Origin: Ochrobactrum sp. Marseille-Q0166
GTDB taxonomy: Bacteria; Pseudomonadota; Alphaproteobacteria; Rhizobiales; Rhizobiaceae
Reading direction: 5' to 3'
Length of the DNA stretch: 64,000 nucleotides
Assembly: GCF_014397025.1 (NCBI RefSeq)
Contig: NZ_JACJUO010000001.1
Span: 2,218,501-2,282,500, forward strand
Position numbers and translations under genes: made by a program. Every line of letters begins with the position of its first letter. The first letter of the stretch is position 1. Below the pieces are notes generated by a model. The model was not told the origin of the DNA. It did no database searches and saw nothing but the letters and a program-made list of their open reading frames with translations. Of the stretch, positions 46,200 to 56,588 are shown one piece after another.

Positions 46200-47257
46200 G
46201 CCTCTAACGCACCGGCGCGCTTCTTGACTGCAGATGGTTTTGGGCCAAGCAGCTTCAGCAGATCATCACCCCGCCGGACATAGCGCAACGAACGACGTGT
46301 GAGGATACGGCCAGCCTGCGGCGCAGTGAGCGTTATGTCACCTTCCGGCTCACCCGGTCTTGTCACCACAGTGACGAGCTTCGCGCCCGCTTCCACCACA
46401 TCGCCCGGAGCAACATGATAAAGCACCATGCCACCTTCCGGCGCGCGCAGCATTTCGACATTTTCAAGTGGTGTCACCAGACCATTGTATTCGAGAGCAA
46501 GCTTTACGCTTTCGTCGACGATCACACCGCGATGAACGAGGAACCTGTAAAGGCCTTCGGCGTCACCCTTGCCCATATCGGCATAGACATCGCTCAAACC
46601 ACGGAACTCGACCGTGGTCACAGCGCGGCGCTTCATATTGCGCTGGTCAGCAGGCAATTGCAGAACAGGATGTGCGCAGGCTTCCTCGAAAGCTGCATCC
46701 GCGGTCGTATCCCAAGCAAGGATCGCGGTTGAGCCGAGTGCCACGGCCAGATCCTTCATGTCTTCCACGAATTCCTTGGCGATATAGACATAGCTTTCGC
46801 TCTCATCATCGCAATGAAGATCAAGCACGATATCATTTTCGAGAGCAAGCTTCAAAAGCGTGCTCTTTAAACGCTGCGCAAGGGCCACAGGCGCATCCGG
46901 GCCGGGGAGTTCACTTGTGTCGAAGTCCGGCAGAAGCGGGAAAGCACGGTTGAAATTGACCGCCGAGAAAAACTCGAAACGGCCCAGATGCTGATGCGCC
47001 TGCCACTGGTTGGAGCCAATCGGATTTGCCTGCGGTACCACCGTGATATTGCCGAGTATGCGGCCTTCTTCCGATGCTTTTTTCAGCATCGGAACGAGAA
47101 AATGCAAAGCAGCCTGTCCCGGCAATTCGCCACCATGCAGCGAAGATTGCAGATAGGCGGTCGGCGCATCGCTGTCTTTGCCTGCAAAACGCAGCACACG
47201 CAGTTCAATGGCGTTACCCGGTACGTCGCCGGCAAACTCGATAATCTCGGATTTCAT
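46196..47257 (-). CDS. AstE/AspA-type deacylase
   Basis: About 353 residues from MKSEIIEFAGD (GGGA upstream); the frame to 47461 runs through the pgi terminator. Zinc-carboxypeptidase-like signatures: SSLHGGELPGQAAL (His and Glu), LDLHCDDESESY (His) and HPVLQLPADQRNM. A barrel-sandwich (biotinyl-like) C-terminus is seen in GGMVLYHVAPGDVVEAGAKL. Such enzymes remove acyl groups from amino acids or diamines. The exact substrate is unknown. Confidence 0.85.
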   Translation of the reverse strand: MKSEIIEFAGDVPGNAIELRVLRFAGKDSDAPTAYLQSSLHGGELPGQAALHFLVPMLKKASEEGRILGNITVVPQANPIGSNQWQAHQHLGRFEFFSAVNFNRAFPLLPDFDTSELPGPDAPVALAQRLKSTLLKLALENDIVLDLHCDDESESYVYIAKEFVEDMKDLAVALGSTAILAWDTTADAAFEEACAHPVLQLPADQRNMKRRAVTTVEFRGLSDVYADMGKGDAEGLYRFLVHRGVIVDESVKLALEYNGLVTPLENVEMLRAPEGGMVLYHVAPGDVVEAGAKLVTVVTRPGEPEGDITLTAPQAGRILTRRSLRYVRRGDDLLKLLGPKPSAVKKRAGALEA

Positions 47258-47278
47258 TTCAGTTCCCATTTGATGCAC

Positions 47279-47305
47279 AAAAAAAGCCGGGCATAGCGCC
47301 CGGCT
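47279..47305 (-). terminator. pgi terminator
   Basis: Stem AGCCGGGC/GCCCGGCT, five-base loop, TTTTTTT on the minus strand. Confidence 0.85.
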
Positions 47306-47328
47306 TGCCTTCTTGATTTGCCTTAATA

Positions 47329-48978
47329 TCAGGCTTTGCGGCGCGCATGCAAATGGGCAACGAGACCCACCGTCGAAGCGTCTTTGCCTTCTGCGGATTC
47401 TGCACCGGAAACAACCGGAAGAAGCTCGGTTGCGAGTTCCTTGCCAAGCTCCACGCCCCACTGGTCAAACGCATTGATGCCGAAAATCTGAGCTTCCACG
47501 AACACGCGATGTTCGTAAAGAGCGATCAAGCGGCCAAATGCAAACGGATCCAGCTTGTCGTGAACCAGTGTCAGCGACGGACGGTTGCCGGAGAACACGC
47601 GATGCGGTGCAATGCGCTCAACTTCTGCGTCCGGCAGATTCTTGGCCTTCAACTGTGCACGCGCTTCATCGAGCGTGCGCCCCTTCATCAAGGCTTCCGA
47701 CTGCGCAAGGCAATTAGCGAGCAGCATTTCATGCTGATGATCGAGATGCTTTTCATGGCCCTTTGCCGCAACGATGAATTCGAGCGGAATGGTGTCCGTG
47801 CCCTGATGCAAAAGCTGGAAGAAGGCGTGCTGACCATTGGTGCCGGGTTCGCCCCAGACAACAGGACCCGTTGGACCGGAAACCGGCTTGCCGTCAACCG
47901 TAACACTCTTGCCATTCGATTCCATATCGAGTTGCTGGAGATAGGCCGGAACACGCGCCAGACGCTGATCGTATGGAATAACAGCACGGCTCGAATAATC
48001 GCAGATTGCGCGATGCCAATAGCCGATGAGGCCAAGCCAGATTGGCAGGTTCTTTTCCAGCGGCGCGTCGCGGAAATGCACATCCATCGAATGCGCGCCC
48101 GCAAGGAATTTGCGGAAATTATCAGCGCCGATTGCGATCATCACTGGCAAGCCAATCGCTGACCAGACTGAATAACGGCCACCAACCCAATCCCAGAAGC
48201 CAAAAACGCGTTCTTCGCCAATGCCAAAGGCTGCGACCTTATCAAGAGCGGTTGAAACGGCAGCAAAATGTGCGCCTACCGCGTCTTCGCCCAGTGCATC
48301 AGCAACCCATTTGCGTGCGGTCTGCGCATTGGTCATGGTTTCGATGGTGGTGAAGGTCTTCGACGCTACGATGATGAGCGTCGTTGCCGGATCAAGCACG
48401 TTGAGCGTATCGGCAATGTGCGCTCCATCGATGTTCGAAACATAATGGGCGCGCGGGCCGTCATGATAGGGTGAAAGCGCAATCGTTGCCATGACCGGAC
48501 CAAGATCGGAACCGCCGATTCCGATATTGACGATATCGGTGATCTTCTTTCCGGTCGCGCCCTTGATGGAACCGGAACGGATGCCATCAGAGAAGGCAGC
48601 CATGCGGTCGAGAACTTCCTTCACGTCGGGCAGCACGTTGTGGCCATCAACCAGCACTTCCTTCGACGTGGTGTCGCGAAGGGCAACATGCAGCACAGCG
48701 CGATCTTCGGTGTTGTTGATGTGTTCGCCTGCAAACATGGCGGCACGACGGCCTTCAACATCAGCCGCCTGCGCAAGTTCGGTCAGAAGTGCAACCGTCT
48801 CGTCATTGACCCGGGCTTTCGACCAGTCAAACAGCAGATCGTCAAGCGACAGCGAATAGCGCTCAAAACGGCCAGGATCGGCTTTGAATGCCGCACGCAT
48901 GTCTTTTGGTGCTGCTTCCGCCCAGTGCTTCTTCAGCTTTGCGACCGTTGCTTCCAGCTTCGCCGCGTCTCTTGCCAT
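47329..48978 (-). CDS. pgi: Glucose-6-phosphate isomerase
   Basis: About 549 residues from [12 protein letters not shown] (GGGAG seven bases upstream). It interconverts glucose-6-P and fructose-6-P. Motifs: [67 protein letters not shown] (pgi signature) and [13 protein letters not shown] (second signature). Single-gene transcript. Confidence 0.97.
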   Translation of the reverse strand: MARDAAKLEATVAKLKKHWAEAAPKDMRAAFKADPGRFERYSLSLDDLLFDWSKARVNDETVALLTELAQAADVEGRRAAMFAGEHINNTEDRAVLHVALRDTTSKEVLVDGHNVLPDVKEVLDRMAAFSDGIRSGSIKGATGKKITDIVNIGIGGSDLGPVMATIALSPYHDGPRAHYVSNIDGAHIADTLNVLDPATTLIIVASKTFTTIETMTNAQTARKWVADALGEDAVGAHFAAVSTALDKVAAFGIGEERVFGFWDWVGGRYSVWSAIGLPVMIAIGADNFRKFLAGAHSMDVHFRDAPLEKNLPIWLGLIGYWHRAICDYSSRAVIPYDQRLARVPAYLQQLDMESNGKSVTVDGKPVSGPTGPVVWGEPGTNGQHAFFQLLHQGTDTIPLEFIVAAKGHEKHLDHQHEMLLANCLAQSEALMKGRTLDEARAQLKAKNLPDAEVERIAPHRVFSGNRPSLTLVHDKLDPFAFGRLIALYEHRVFVEAQIFGINAFDQWGVELGKELATELLPVVSGAESAEGKDASTVGLVAHLHARRKA

Positions 48979-49132
48979 GATGGTACTCCCAGTCAATCAA
49001 ATCGATTTAATTGCGGATAATTAAGCACTTTATTCAAGAATTGCATCCGTTAAATTACATAAATTTTCCTTTTGATGTGGTTCCATATATGCATATGCAT
49101 CAATTTAGGTTGATCAGGAGTTTAGTCAAAGC

Positions 49133-49606
49133 ATGGACCTCGTCGGAGAAGAAAGAATCAGCGCACCCCGGCAGGCCGTCTGGGACGCACTCAATGACAT
49201 CGAAACGTTGAAAAGCTGTATTCCCGGCTGCGAAGATCTCGAACGTGTCTCTGAAACAGAAATTCGAGCGGCGCTGAAAGTCAGCCTCGGCGTTATCAAA
49301 GTCCGTTTCCACGGAATGCTCGAACTCTCCAACATGAACCCACCGGCTTCCTACACGATTTCCGGGCGCGGCGAAGGGTCGATTGCAGGATTTGCGCATG
49401 GCGATACCGACGTTACTCTGACGGAAGACAATAACGATACGATCCTCAGCTATGTGATCCGTGGCGATGCCGGGGGCAAGATCGCCCAGCTTGGGTCGAA
49501 GCTTCTCGGTTCTGTCGCCCGCAAGATTGCAGACCGCTTCTTTGCCAACATTGGTACTGCGGCAGCACAAAAAGCGGCACAAAATGCCGCTGCAAAAACG
49601 GCATAA
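49133..49606 (+). CDS. CoxG-like SRPBCC protein
   Basis: 157 residues. MDLVGEERISAPRQAVWDALNDIETLKSCIPGCEDLERVS is a CoxG signature (key CIPGCEDLE). YTISGRGEGSIAGFAHGDTDVTL follows. CoxG-type proteins recruit or mature molybdenum CO/xanthine-type dehydrogenases at the membrane. No such dehydrogenase genes are in view. ribosome site AGGAG is 12 bases off. Confidence 0.8.
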   Translation: MDLVGEERISAPRQAVWDALNDIETLKSCIPGCEDLERVSETEIRAALKVSLGVIKVRFHGMLELSNMNPPASYTISGRGEGSIAGFAHGDTDVTLTEDNNDTILSYVIRGDAGGKIAQLGSKLLGSVARKIADRFFANIGTAAAQKAAQNAAAKTA

Positions 49607-49706
49607 TTTCATTCCAAGATGGTATGAGAACAGATGGGAAAGCGTTTTTGCTTTTTGCTGTTATGAGATAGTCGATAACGCATAAACTGTAACAAGGCCT
49701 ATCGGC

Positions 49707-50651
49707 ATGAAGCCCAGAGACACCGCGACCTATATTTTTCTTGCTATCGCATGGGGACTATCGTTCCTCGTGGTGCTGCGTGTGGTCGAAGCCTTTGGCT
49801 GGGTTGGTGCGGTCGCCTTCCGCTCTTTCATTGCCGCAGGAACTCTTTTTGCGATTGCAAAACTATCCGGGCGCAAGCTTGATTTTCAAGCTGGCTGGAA
49901 ACCTTTTGCCATTGTTGGTGCCACAACTGTCGCGGGCCAGCTGATCGGCCTTTCCTATGGCACACCACTGATCGGAACGGCGATGGCCGCAATCTGCGTT
50001 GCATCGATTCCGCTTTTCTCAATGGTTATCAGCCAGCTCTGGGGGCTTGAACGCATCACGACGCGCGGACTGATCGGCCTGTTGCTTGGCGTCACCGGTA
50101 TTGTGTTGCTTGTTGGCTTCCCGGCTGTTGCCGTTACGCCTGAATTCATCATGGGTTGCATTGCGGTGCTTTTTTCCTGTTTCTCGGCAGCTTTCGGCAG
50201 CAATTACGCCAGCCGCCGCCTGTCCGGCACCGGCTCGTGGGAAACCACCATTGGCGCATTCGTGTTTGGCGGCATCCTGACTTTGCCGCTGATCGTTGCC
50301 ATTCCTGTGCCGACCATGCCGGGACTGGTTGATGTTGTTTATCTGCTGATCTCTGCCTGCGTGATGAGCGCCCTCACCTATGTGCTTTATTTCAGACTGG
50401 TCGGAAATGTCGGACCTACAAAAGCGATCAGCGTCGAATTTGCGGTCACAGTGATTGCGGTTCTGGTTGGTGCGGTGTTCCTCAAAGAGCAGCTCTCCCT
50501 CATCCAGTTTGTCGGTGCTGCCGTCATCATCGCTGGCTGTGCGCTGGTGTTAAGCTCGCGCCCGTCGCTACCAAAAGAAGCTGAGGCTTTCCCGGACGCG
50601 GAAGCGACAACAGAACCAGCACCAAGTGGTCTCAAGTCCGATCGCCTCTGA
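49707..50651 (+). CDS. EamA/DMT-family transporter
   Basis: 314 residues, ten hydrophobic helices in two EamA repeats (YIFLAIAWGLSFLVVLRVVEAFGWVGAVAFRS; GLIGLLLGVTGIVLLVGF; FAVTVIAVLVGAVFLKEQL with the FLxE motif). A drug/metabolite exporter or importer of the inner membrane. It lies upstream of preT but a terminator separates them. Confidence 0.88.
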   Translation: MKPRDTATYIFLAIAWGLSFLVVLRVVEAFGWVGAVAFRSFIAAGTLFAIAKLSGRKLDFQAGWKPFAIVGATTVAGQLIGLSYGTPLIGTAMAAICVASIPLFSMVISQLWGLERITTRGLIGLLLGVTGIVLLVGFPAVAVTPEFIMGCIAVLFSCFSAAFGSNYASRRLSGTGSWETTIGAFVFGGILTLPLIVAIPVPTMPGLVDVVYLLISACVMSALTYVLYFRLVGNVGPTKAISVEFAVTVIAVLVGAVFLKEQLSLIQFVGAAVIIAGCALVLSSRPSLPKEAEAFPDAEATTEPAPSGLKSDRL

Positions 50652-50672
50652 TTTCCATTTGAGTTCAATGTC

Positions 50673-50702
50673 AAAGGCCCGTGCTTCCTGAGCCGGGCCT
50701 TT
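50673..50702 (+). terminator. EamA gene terminator
   Basis: Stem AAAGGCCCG/CGGGCCTTT with a 12-base loop; tail TTTGGTATTTC is only moderately T-rich. Confidence 0.55.
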
Positions 50703-50730
50703 GGTATTTCTGGTAAGTAATTCTCATAAA

Positions 50731-50746
50731 TTGACCAGATGATAAA
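50731..50746. promoter_or_regulatory. RutR-box-like site before preTA
   Basis: TTGACCAGATGATAAA matches TTGACCA-N2-TGGTCAA in 12 of 14 defined positions, about 140 bases before preT. Confidence 0.5.
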
Positions 50747-50884
50747 AAATTTGACCTTACGTGAAAATCTGTCATCCTGTCAGTAACGGGCACCACGCGA
50801 CGGCAAAGATCGCAGCCCGGAAATCAGTTTATGGTGCGCAAAGGGAACCCGCGCCTGAACAAGCAAAAATGGGAGATGCGATCT

Positions 50885-52387
50885 ATGAGATCAGCAGAGA
50901 ATTCGCCTATTGATGCAATTGATAATCCGGGACACGCGAACGGGCCTGATATTCACGGCTCGCGGTTGGATAAGGCCGACTATGCGCATGTTTTCGATGA
51001 TCTGCATCCGCCGCTGAACAAGCATGAAGCCCTCGTTGAATCTGACCGCTGCTATTATTGCTATGATGCGCCTTGCATGAATGCGTGTCCGACCAGCATC
51101 GATATTCCGCGTTTCATTCGCCAGATTAACACTGGCAATGCCATTGGTGCGGCGAAGACCATTCTTTCAGAGAACATTCTGGGTGGCATGTGCGCCCGCG
51201 TCTGTCCGACCGAAACGCTCTGCGAAGAAGTCTGTGTTCGCGAGACTTCGGAAGGCAAGCCGGTCAAAATTGGCCAATTGCAGCGCTATGCCACTGATGT
51301 TCTGATGGAAACCGGCAATCATCCATTCAAGCGCGCGCCCGACACAGGCAAGCATATCGCGATTGTTGGCGCAGGTCCGGCAGGTCTTTCCGCGGCGCAC
51401 CGCCTTGCGATGCTTGGGTCTAGGGTGACGATATTTGAAGCGCGACCCAAGGGCGGCGGTCTGAATGAATATGGTATTGCCGCCTATAAGACAGTCAATA
51501 ATTTCGCCCAGCGCGAATTGGAATTCGTGCTGAAAATCGGTGCCATCAATATCGAATATAACCAGACGCTCGGTCAGGACATCACGATTGAAGCGCTGAA
51601 GGCGGGCTTTGATGCCGTTTTCCTCGGCATGGGGATGCCGGGCGTCAATGATCTCGGACTTGTGGGCGAAGATGCGCCCAATGTGATTGATGCGGTGGAT
51701 TACATTGCAAATCTGCGTCAGGCAAAAGATCTTTCCTCTCTGCCCGTTGGCCGCAATGTGGTGGTTATCGGTGGCGGCATGACCGCAGTGGACGTTGCCA
51801 TTCAGACCAAGAAGCTCGGCGCTGAAAACGTGACAATCGTTTATCGTCGCGGTCAGGAAAGCATGAACGCCAGCGCCTATGAGCAGGAACTGGCACAGAT
51901 TCACGGTGTGGTTATCCGCCACTGGTTGCAGCCACACGCCTTAGAGCGCAGCGAAGACGGCACCGTCAATGCCGTTGTGTTTGAATATACCAATGCCGAT
52001 AGCGGCAAGCTTTCCGGCACTGGCGAATATCTCATTCTCGAAGCCGATCAGGTATTCAAGGCTATTGGTCAGAAGTTTGAACCAGAGCCAATTGCAGGCT
52101 CAGGCATTGGACTCTCCAAAGGGCGCATCAGCGTCGATGATGAGCGTCGCACATCCGTTGAAGGGATTTGGGCGGGGGGCGACTGCGTTGCAGGTGGTCA
52201 GGATCTGACCGTTGCATCGGTGGAAGACGGCAAAGTTGCTGCCGAATCTATCCACGCGACGCTGACAAAACGTCCCGAAGCAATTGAAGGTTTTGCCGAT
52301 GCGGTGCTCTCCGGCGGCGCGCTTCATGCGCCCAACCCGTCGGCTCACCGTGACCGCAGTGTGCCTTTGGGCCAGGAACAGGGCTGA
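50885..52387 (+). CDS. preT: Dihydropyrimidine dehydrogenase subunit PreT
   Basis: About 500 residues from ATG 50885 (GGGAG nine bases upstream; starts at 50831 or 50876 also open). PreT supplies electrons from NADH to PreA for uracil/thymine reduction. Ferredoxin-like cysteines CYYCYDAPCMNACPTSID and CARVCPTETLCEEVCV bind iron-sulfur clusters; FAD site IAIVGAGPAGLSAAHRLA and NAD site VVVIGGGMTAVDVAIQ follow. Upstream RutR-like box fits pyrimidine control. Confidence 0.92.
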   Translation: MRSAENSPIDAIDNPGHANGPDIHGSRLDKADYAHVFDDLHPPLNKHEALVESDRCYYCYDAPCMNACPTSIDIPRFIRQINTGNAIGAAKTILSENILGGMCARVCPTETLCEEVCVRETSEGKPVKIGQLQRYATDVLMETGNHPFKRAPDTGKHIAIVGAGPAGLSAAHRLAMLGSRVTIFEARPKGGGLNEYGIAAYKTVNNFAQRELEFVLKIGAINIEYNQTLGQDITIEALKAGFDAVFLGMGMPGVNDLGLVGEDAPNVIDAVDYIANLRQAKDLSSLPVGRNVVVIGGGMTAVDVAIQTKKLGAENVTIVYRRGQESMNASAYEQELAQIHGVVIRHWLQPHALERSEDGTVNAVVFEYTNADSGKLSGTGEYLILEADQVFKAIGQKFEPEPIAGSGIGLSKGRISVDDERRTSVEGIWAGGDCVAGGQDLTVASVEDGKVAAESIHATLTKRPEAIEGFADAVLSGGALHAPNPSAHRDRSVPLGQEQG

Positions 52388-52398
52388 GGAGAGTAAAC

Positions 52399-53709
52399 AT
52401 GGCTGATCTTTCAACGAACTTCCTCGGTATCAAGTCGCCAAACCCGTTCTGGCTGGCATCGGCTCCGCCGACCGACAAAGCATATAATGTCGAGCGTGCT
52501 TTCAAAGCCGGCTGGGGTGGCGTTGTCTGGAAAACACTTGGCGCTGAAGGCCCGCCGGTGGTCAACGTCAATGGTCCGCGCTATGGCGCTATCCATGGTG
52601 CTGACCGGCGTCTGCTGGGTCTTAACAATATCGAGCTGATCACAGATCGTCCGCTTGAAGTGAACCTTCGCGAAATGAAAGAAGTGAAGATGCGCTGGCC
52701 CGACCGCGCATTGATCGCTTCGATCATGGTGCCATGCGAAGAAGAGGCGTGGAAGGCCATTCTGCCTTTGGTCGAAGAAACGGGTGCAGATGGCATTGAA
52801 CTGAACTTCGGCTGTCCGCACGGCATGAGCGAACGCGGCATGGGTGCGGCTGTCGGTCAGGTGCCGGAATATGTCGGCATGGTTGTGAAATGGTGCAAGC
52901 AATATAGCCGGATGCCGGTGATCACCAAGCTGACGCCAAACATCACCGATATTCGCAAGCCTGCGCGTGGCGCTAAGGCCAATGGCACCGATGCCGTGTC
53001 ACTGATCAACACGATCAATTCGATTGTGTCGGTTGATTTGGACAGCATGTCGCCGGTGCCCTCCATTGACGGACGCGGTAGCCATGGCGGTTATTGCGGG
53101 CCAGCCGTCAAGCCAATTGCGCTTAATATGGTGGCGGAAATTGCACGCGATCCCGAAACCTATGGCCTGCCGATTTCAGGCATTGGCGGCATTACCACCT
53201 GGCGCGATGCGGCAGAGTTTATTGCGCTCGGCTGCGGCACCGTTCAGGTCTGTACGGCTGCAATGACCTATGGATTCAAGGTCGTTGAAGAAATGATCGA
53301 TGGCCTTTCCGACTGGATGGACAGCAAGGGTTATCAGACGATTGATGATTTCCGGGGCATGGCGGTGGGACATGTCAGTGACTGGCAGTATCTCAACCTC
53401 AATTATGTCACCAAGGCGCGGATTGATCAGGATTCGTGCATCAAGTGCGGTCGTTGCCATATTGCCTGCGAAGATACCTCGCATCAGGCAATCACCAATC
53501 TGGTGAATGGTGCACGACACTTTGAAGTGATCGATGAGGAATGCGTTGGCTGCAATCTTTGTGTCAATGTCTGCCCGGTCGAGGATTGTATCACCATGGA
53601 GCAGATCGGTGATTTCGATCCGCGCACCAAGGCACCGATCCCGGCAGAATATGCCAACTGGACGACACATCCGAACAATCCGATGGCCGTCAAGGAAGCG
53701 GCCGAATAA
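52399..53709 (+). CDS. preA: Dihydropyrimidine dehydrogenase subunit PreA
   Basis: 436 residues; GAGGAG precedes ATG. The TIM-barrel FMN domain resembles DHODs (NPFWLASAPPTDKAYN, ELNFGCPHGMSERGMG, GIGGITTWRDAAEFI). The C-terminus has two 4Fe-4S motifs: CIKCGRCHIACEDTSHQA and CVGCNLCVNVCPVEDC. It reduces uracil/thymine to the dihydro forms with PreT. Active as the first reductive step. Confidence 0.95.
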   Translation: MADLSTNFLGIKSPNPFWLASAPPTDKAYNVERAFKAGWGGVVWKTLGAEGPPVVNVNGPRYGAIHGADRRLLGLNNIELITDRPLEVNLREMKEVKMRWPDRALIASIMVPCEEEAWKAILPLVEETGADGIELNFGCPHGMSERGMGAAVGQVPEYVGMVVKWCKQYSRMPVITKLTPNITDIRKPARGAKANGTDAVSLINTINSIVSVDLDSMSPVPSIDGRGSHGGYCGPAVKPIALNMVAEIARDPETYGLPISGIGGITTWRDAAEFIALGCGTVQVCTAAMTYGFKVVEEMIDGLSDWMDSKGYQTIDDFRGMAVGHVSDWQYLNLNYVTKARIDQDSCIKCGRCHIACEDTSHQAITNLVNGARHFEVIDEECVGCNLCVNVCPVEDCITMEQIGDFDPRTKAPIPAEYANWTTHPNNPMAVKEAAE

Positions 53710-53716
53710 AACAAAG

Positions 53717-53742
53717 ACGCCGGGGTTTCCCCCGGCGTTTTT
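53717..53742. terminator. Bidirectional terminator after preA
   Basis: Stem ACGCCGGGG/CCCCGGCGT with a TTTC loop and a T-tail on the plus strand; the convergent sugar operon also ends here. Confidence 0.85.
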
Positions 53743-53747
53743 GATGT

Positions 53748-54806
53748 TTAACGGCTCACGCGCATGCCTTTTTCCGGCTCAAACACATGGCTTGTTGCCG
53801 GATCAATCGCGATGGTCAGCACATCGCCTGGACGCACTGTCAGGCGTTCGCGGAACAGGCAGGTAATCGGCTGTTCGCCAAGCTTGCCCATGACCATAAT
53901 TTCCGAACCGGTCGGCTCAACGATTTCGACTGTCACCGGCACGCCCTGCTCGGCAATCTTCATATGCTCAGGGCGCACACCATAAACGGCCTTGCCCGAG
54001 AGATTTGCATAATCGCCTTGAGGCAAGGGCATACGGAAGCCGCCATCGGCCACGAACGAACCTTCTTCGAACTTGCCGTTGACGAAGTTCATTGATGGCG
54101 AACCGATGAAGCCAGCCACAAACATATTGGCCGGACGGTCATACAAATCGAGCGGAGCGCCGATCTGCTCCACCAGGCCATCGCGCATGACGACGATCTT
54201 GTCAGCCATGGTCATGGCTTCGATCTGATCGTGGGTCACATAAATCGTGGTGGTCTTGAGACGCTGATGCAGGCCCTTGATCTCACCGCGCATCTGCACG
54301 CGCAATTTGGCATCGAGGTTGGAAAGCGGTTCGTCAAACAAGAACACTTGCGGATCGCGAACAATCGCACGGCCCATAGCCACACGCTGACGCTGACCGC
54401 CGGAAAGCTGGCGTGGAAAGCGGTCGAGCAGCTTGTTGAGACCAAGGATTTCGGATGCACGATTAACGCGGCTTTCACGTTCTTCCTTTGGCGCGTTTTT
54501 CAGCATGAGCGCGAAGCCCATATTGTCGGCCACCGTCATATGCGGATAGAGCGCATAATTCTGGAACACCATGGCGATGTCGCGTTCCTTGGCGCGCAGG
54601 TCATTGACCACGCGCGGACCAATGGAGATTTCGCCGTCGCTTATTTCCTCAAGCCCTGCAATCATGCGTAGAAGCGTGGATTTTCCGCAGCCCGACGGGC
54701 CGACCAGCACGACAAATTCGCCGTCCTCAATATCCACTGACACGCCATGCAGAACGCCGACATTGCCATATTTCTTGACTGCATTTCGGATGGATACAGA
54801 TGCCAT
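53748..54806 (-). CDS. Sugar ABC importer ATPase (UgpC/MalK type)
   Basis: About 352 residues from MASVSIRNAVKKYG. Walker A GPSGCGKSTL, signature LSGGQRQRVAMGRAI, Walker B FLFDEPLSNLDAKL, H-loop TIYVTHDQIEAMT, and an OB-type C-terminus typical of UgpC/MalK. Last gene of the eight-gene cluster, separated from the permease by 15 bases. Confidence 0.93.
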   Translation of the reverse strand: MASVSIRNAVKKYGNVGVLHGVSVDIEDGEFVVLVGPSGCGKSTLLRMIAGLEEISDGEISIGPRVVNDLRAKERDIAMVFQNYALYPHMTVADNMGFALMLKNAPKEERESRVNRASEILGLNKLLDRFPRQLSGGQRQRVAMGRAIVRDPQVFLFDEPLSNLDAKLRVQMRGEIKGLHQRLKTTTIYVTHDQIEAMTMADKIVVMRDGLVEQIGAPLDLYDRPANMFVAGFIGSPSMNFVNGKFEEGSFVADGGFRMPLPQGDYANLSGKAVYGVRPEHMKIAEQGVPVTVEIVEPTGSEIMVMGKLGEQPITCLFRERLTVRPGDVLTIAIDPATSHVFEPEKGMRVSR

Positions 54807-54821
54807 CTTGAACCCCAACTC

Positions 54822-55640
54822 TTATTTGACGGCGCCTGCGGTCAGACCTGCAACGATCTGGCGCTGTGCGAAAACGGTTAGCAACAGAACCGGCAATGTG
54901 ACCACGAGGGCAGCGGCTGCAAGCGGACCCCAGCTGACCTGTTCAAAGGACAGCATATTGTAGACAGCCACCGGAAGAGTGCGTGTCTCGCGGCTTGCGA
55001 GTACGATGCCGAAGACGAAGTTGTTCCACGAAAAGATCACCGCGAGGATGAGCGACACCACAACGCCGGGCTTGGCAATCGGGAGTGCCACTTTCATGAA
55101 CACCTGCCACGAAGACGCGCCATCGATAATGGCTGCTTCTTCAAGCTCCAACGGTGTTGTCTCGAAATAGCCGATCATGATCCAGATCACGATTGGAACG
55201 GTGACGACCAGATGGATGATGATCTGCGGCCAGAGGGTTCCGAGAAGACCAAGCGTCTGGAACAAAAGAAACAGCGGGATCAGGTAAGACAGGCCCGGGG
55301 TCATACGCGCAATCATGATCACGATTGCCGACTTGTTGGCGCGCAACCGCGCAATGCCATAGCCCGCCGGAACACCGACCAGCAATGCCAGCAAGGTCGC
55401 GGTTCCTGTGACCAGAATACTGTTCCAGAAATAACGCAGAAAATCGTTGGTTTCGAAAATCCCGGTATAGTTTGACCATGCGATACGGTCCGGGATCAGG
55501 ATTGGCGGATAAGCGCCGTTGTCGATTTCATATTTCAATGAAAGCGACAACATCCAGACGAAGAAGAAGATTGCGGGCGACACGATGACAAAAACCATGA
55601 GTGCCGTGCCAAGCTTTGAAAGAATTGACTTGCGTGCCAT
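54822..55640 (-). CDS. Sugar ABC permease (MalG type)
   Basis: 272 residues, six hydrophobic helices. EAAIIDGASSWQVFMKVALPIAKPG holds the EAA loop that docks the ATPase. Belongs with carbohydrate-uptake permeases, CUT1 family. Pairs with the upstream permease. Confidence 0.92.
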   Translation of the reverse strand: MARKSILSKLGTALMVFVIVSPAIFFFVWMLSLSLKYEIDNGAYPPILIPDRIAWSNYTGIFETNDFLRYFWNSILVTGTATLLALLVGVPAGYGIARLRANKSAIVIMIARMTPGLSYLIPLFLLFQTLGLLGTLWPQIIIHLVVTVPIVIWIMIGYFETTPLELEEAAIIDGASSWQVFMKVALPIAKPGVVVSLILAVIFSWNNFVFGIVLASRETRTLPVAVYNMLSFEQVSWGPLAAAALVVTLPVLLLTVFAQRQIVAGLTAGAVK

Positions 55641-55649
55641 GGTCGGTCC

Positions 55650-56588
55650 TCAAGAGTTCCACTTGGTCCGCTGGCGCAGGGCCAGAAGGATCATCGACAT
55701 GGCGATAATGACAATGAAGAACACCACGGCAATCGCAGAGCCATAGCCAATGTCATAGTAGGAAAACGCCACATTATAGAGATAGATATTGATCGTTTCC
55801 GATGCTGTTCCGGGCCCGCCCTGCGTCATCGCATAGATGATGTCGAAGCTTTTGAGCGCATCGATCGAGCGGATGATGACGGCCACCATGATAAAGGGCA
55901 GGATCATCGGCAGAGTGATGTAACGGAACTTCTGCCAGCCATTGGCGCCATCGATTTCCGCACTTTCAAACGGATCGCGCGGCATGGAGGCAAGGCCGCC
56001 AAGGACGATCAGCATCACCAGCGGCGTCCATTGCCAGGTTTCAACCAGCACCAGCGACGGGATGACCGTGCTCTGATTAAAAATCCATTCCTGCGGCGGA
56101 ATACCAATCAGCGACAGAAGATAGTTGAGCACGCCAAGCTGCGGGTGGTACATCATCGTCCAGACAAGGGCGACGGCAACCGGCGTTGCCATCATCGGCA
56201 TCACGAAAATACCGCGCAACAGCCCACGCATCGGCAATTTGCTATCAAAGACCAGTGCTGCAATCGTGCCTAGAATCATCGGGGCAACGACCGACAGAAC
56301 GGTATAGACAGCCGTATGCCACATGGATTCCCAGAAGCGCATGTCGGCTGCGAGACGCAGATAATTGTCCAAGCCGACAAAGCTCTGCTCACCACCAAGC
56401 TGCCACTGGTTTCCACTCATCCAGAGGGTGAATACCCATGGGAAAACGATCACCGCCCCGACAGTGATCAAGGCTGGAAGAACGAACGGCCAATAGCTCG
56501 GTCTGAGACGATTTTTGGCGTGCCGGGTGGCAGGACCAGCCGTTGTGGCTGCTCCTGTTTTTGCACCTATCGGGGCGGCAGATGTCAT
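55650..56588 (-). CDS. Sugar ABC permease (MalF/UgpA type)
   Basis: 312 residues, six helices, EAA motif ESAEIDGANGWQKFRYITLP. Its ATG overlaps the stop of the binding-protein gene (ATGA). Confidence 0.92.
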   Translation of the reverse strand: MTSAAPIGAKTGAATTAGPATRHAKNRLRPSYWPFVLPALITVGAVIVFPWVFTLWMSGNQWQLGGEQSFVGLDNYLRLAADMRFWESMWHTAVYTVLSVVAPMILGTIAALVFDSKLPMRGLLRGIFVMPMMATPVAVALVWTMMYHPQLGVLNYLLSLIGIPPQEWIFNQSTVIPSLVLVETWQWTPLVMLIVLGGLASMPRDPFESAEIDGANGWQKFRYITLPMILPFIMVAVIIRSIDALKSFDIIYAMTQGGPGTASETINIYLYNVAFSYYDIGYGSAIAVVFFIVIIAMSMILLALRQRTKWNS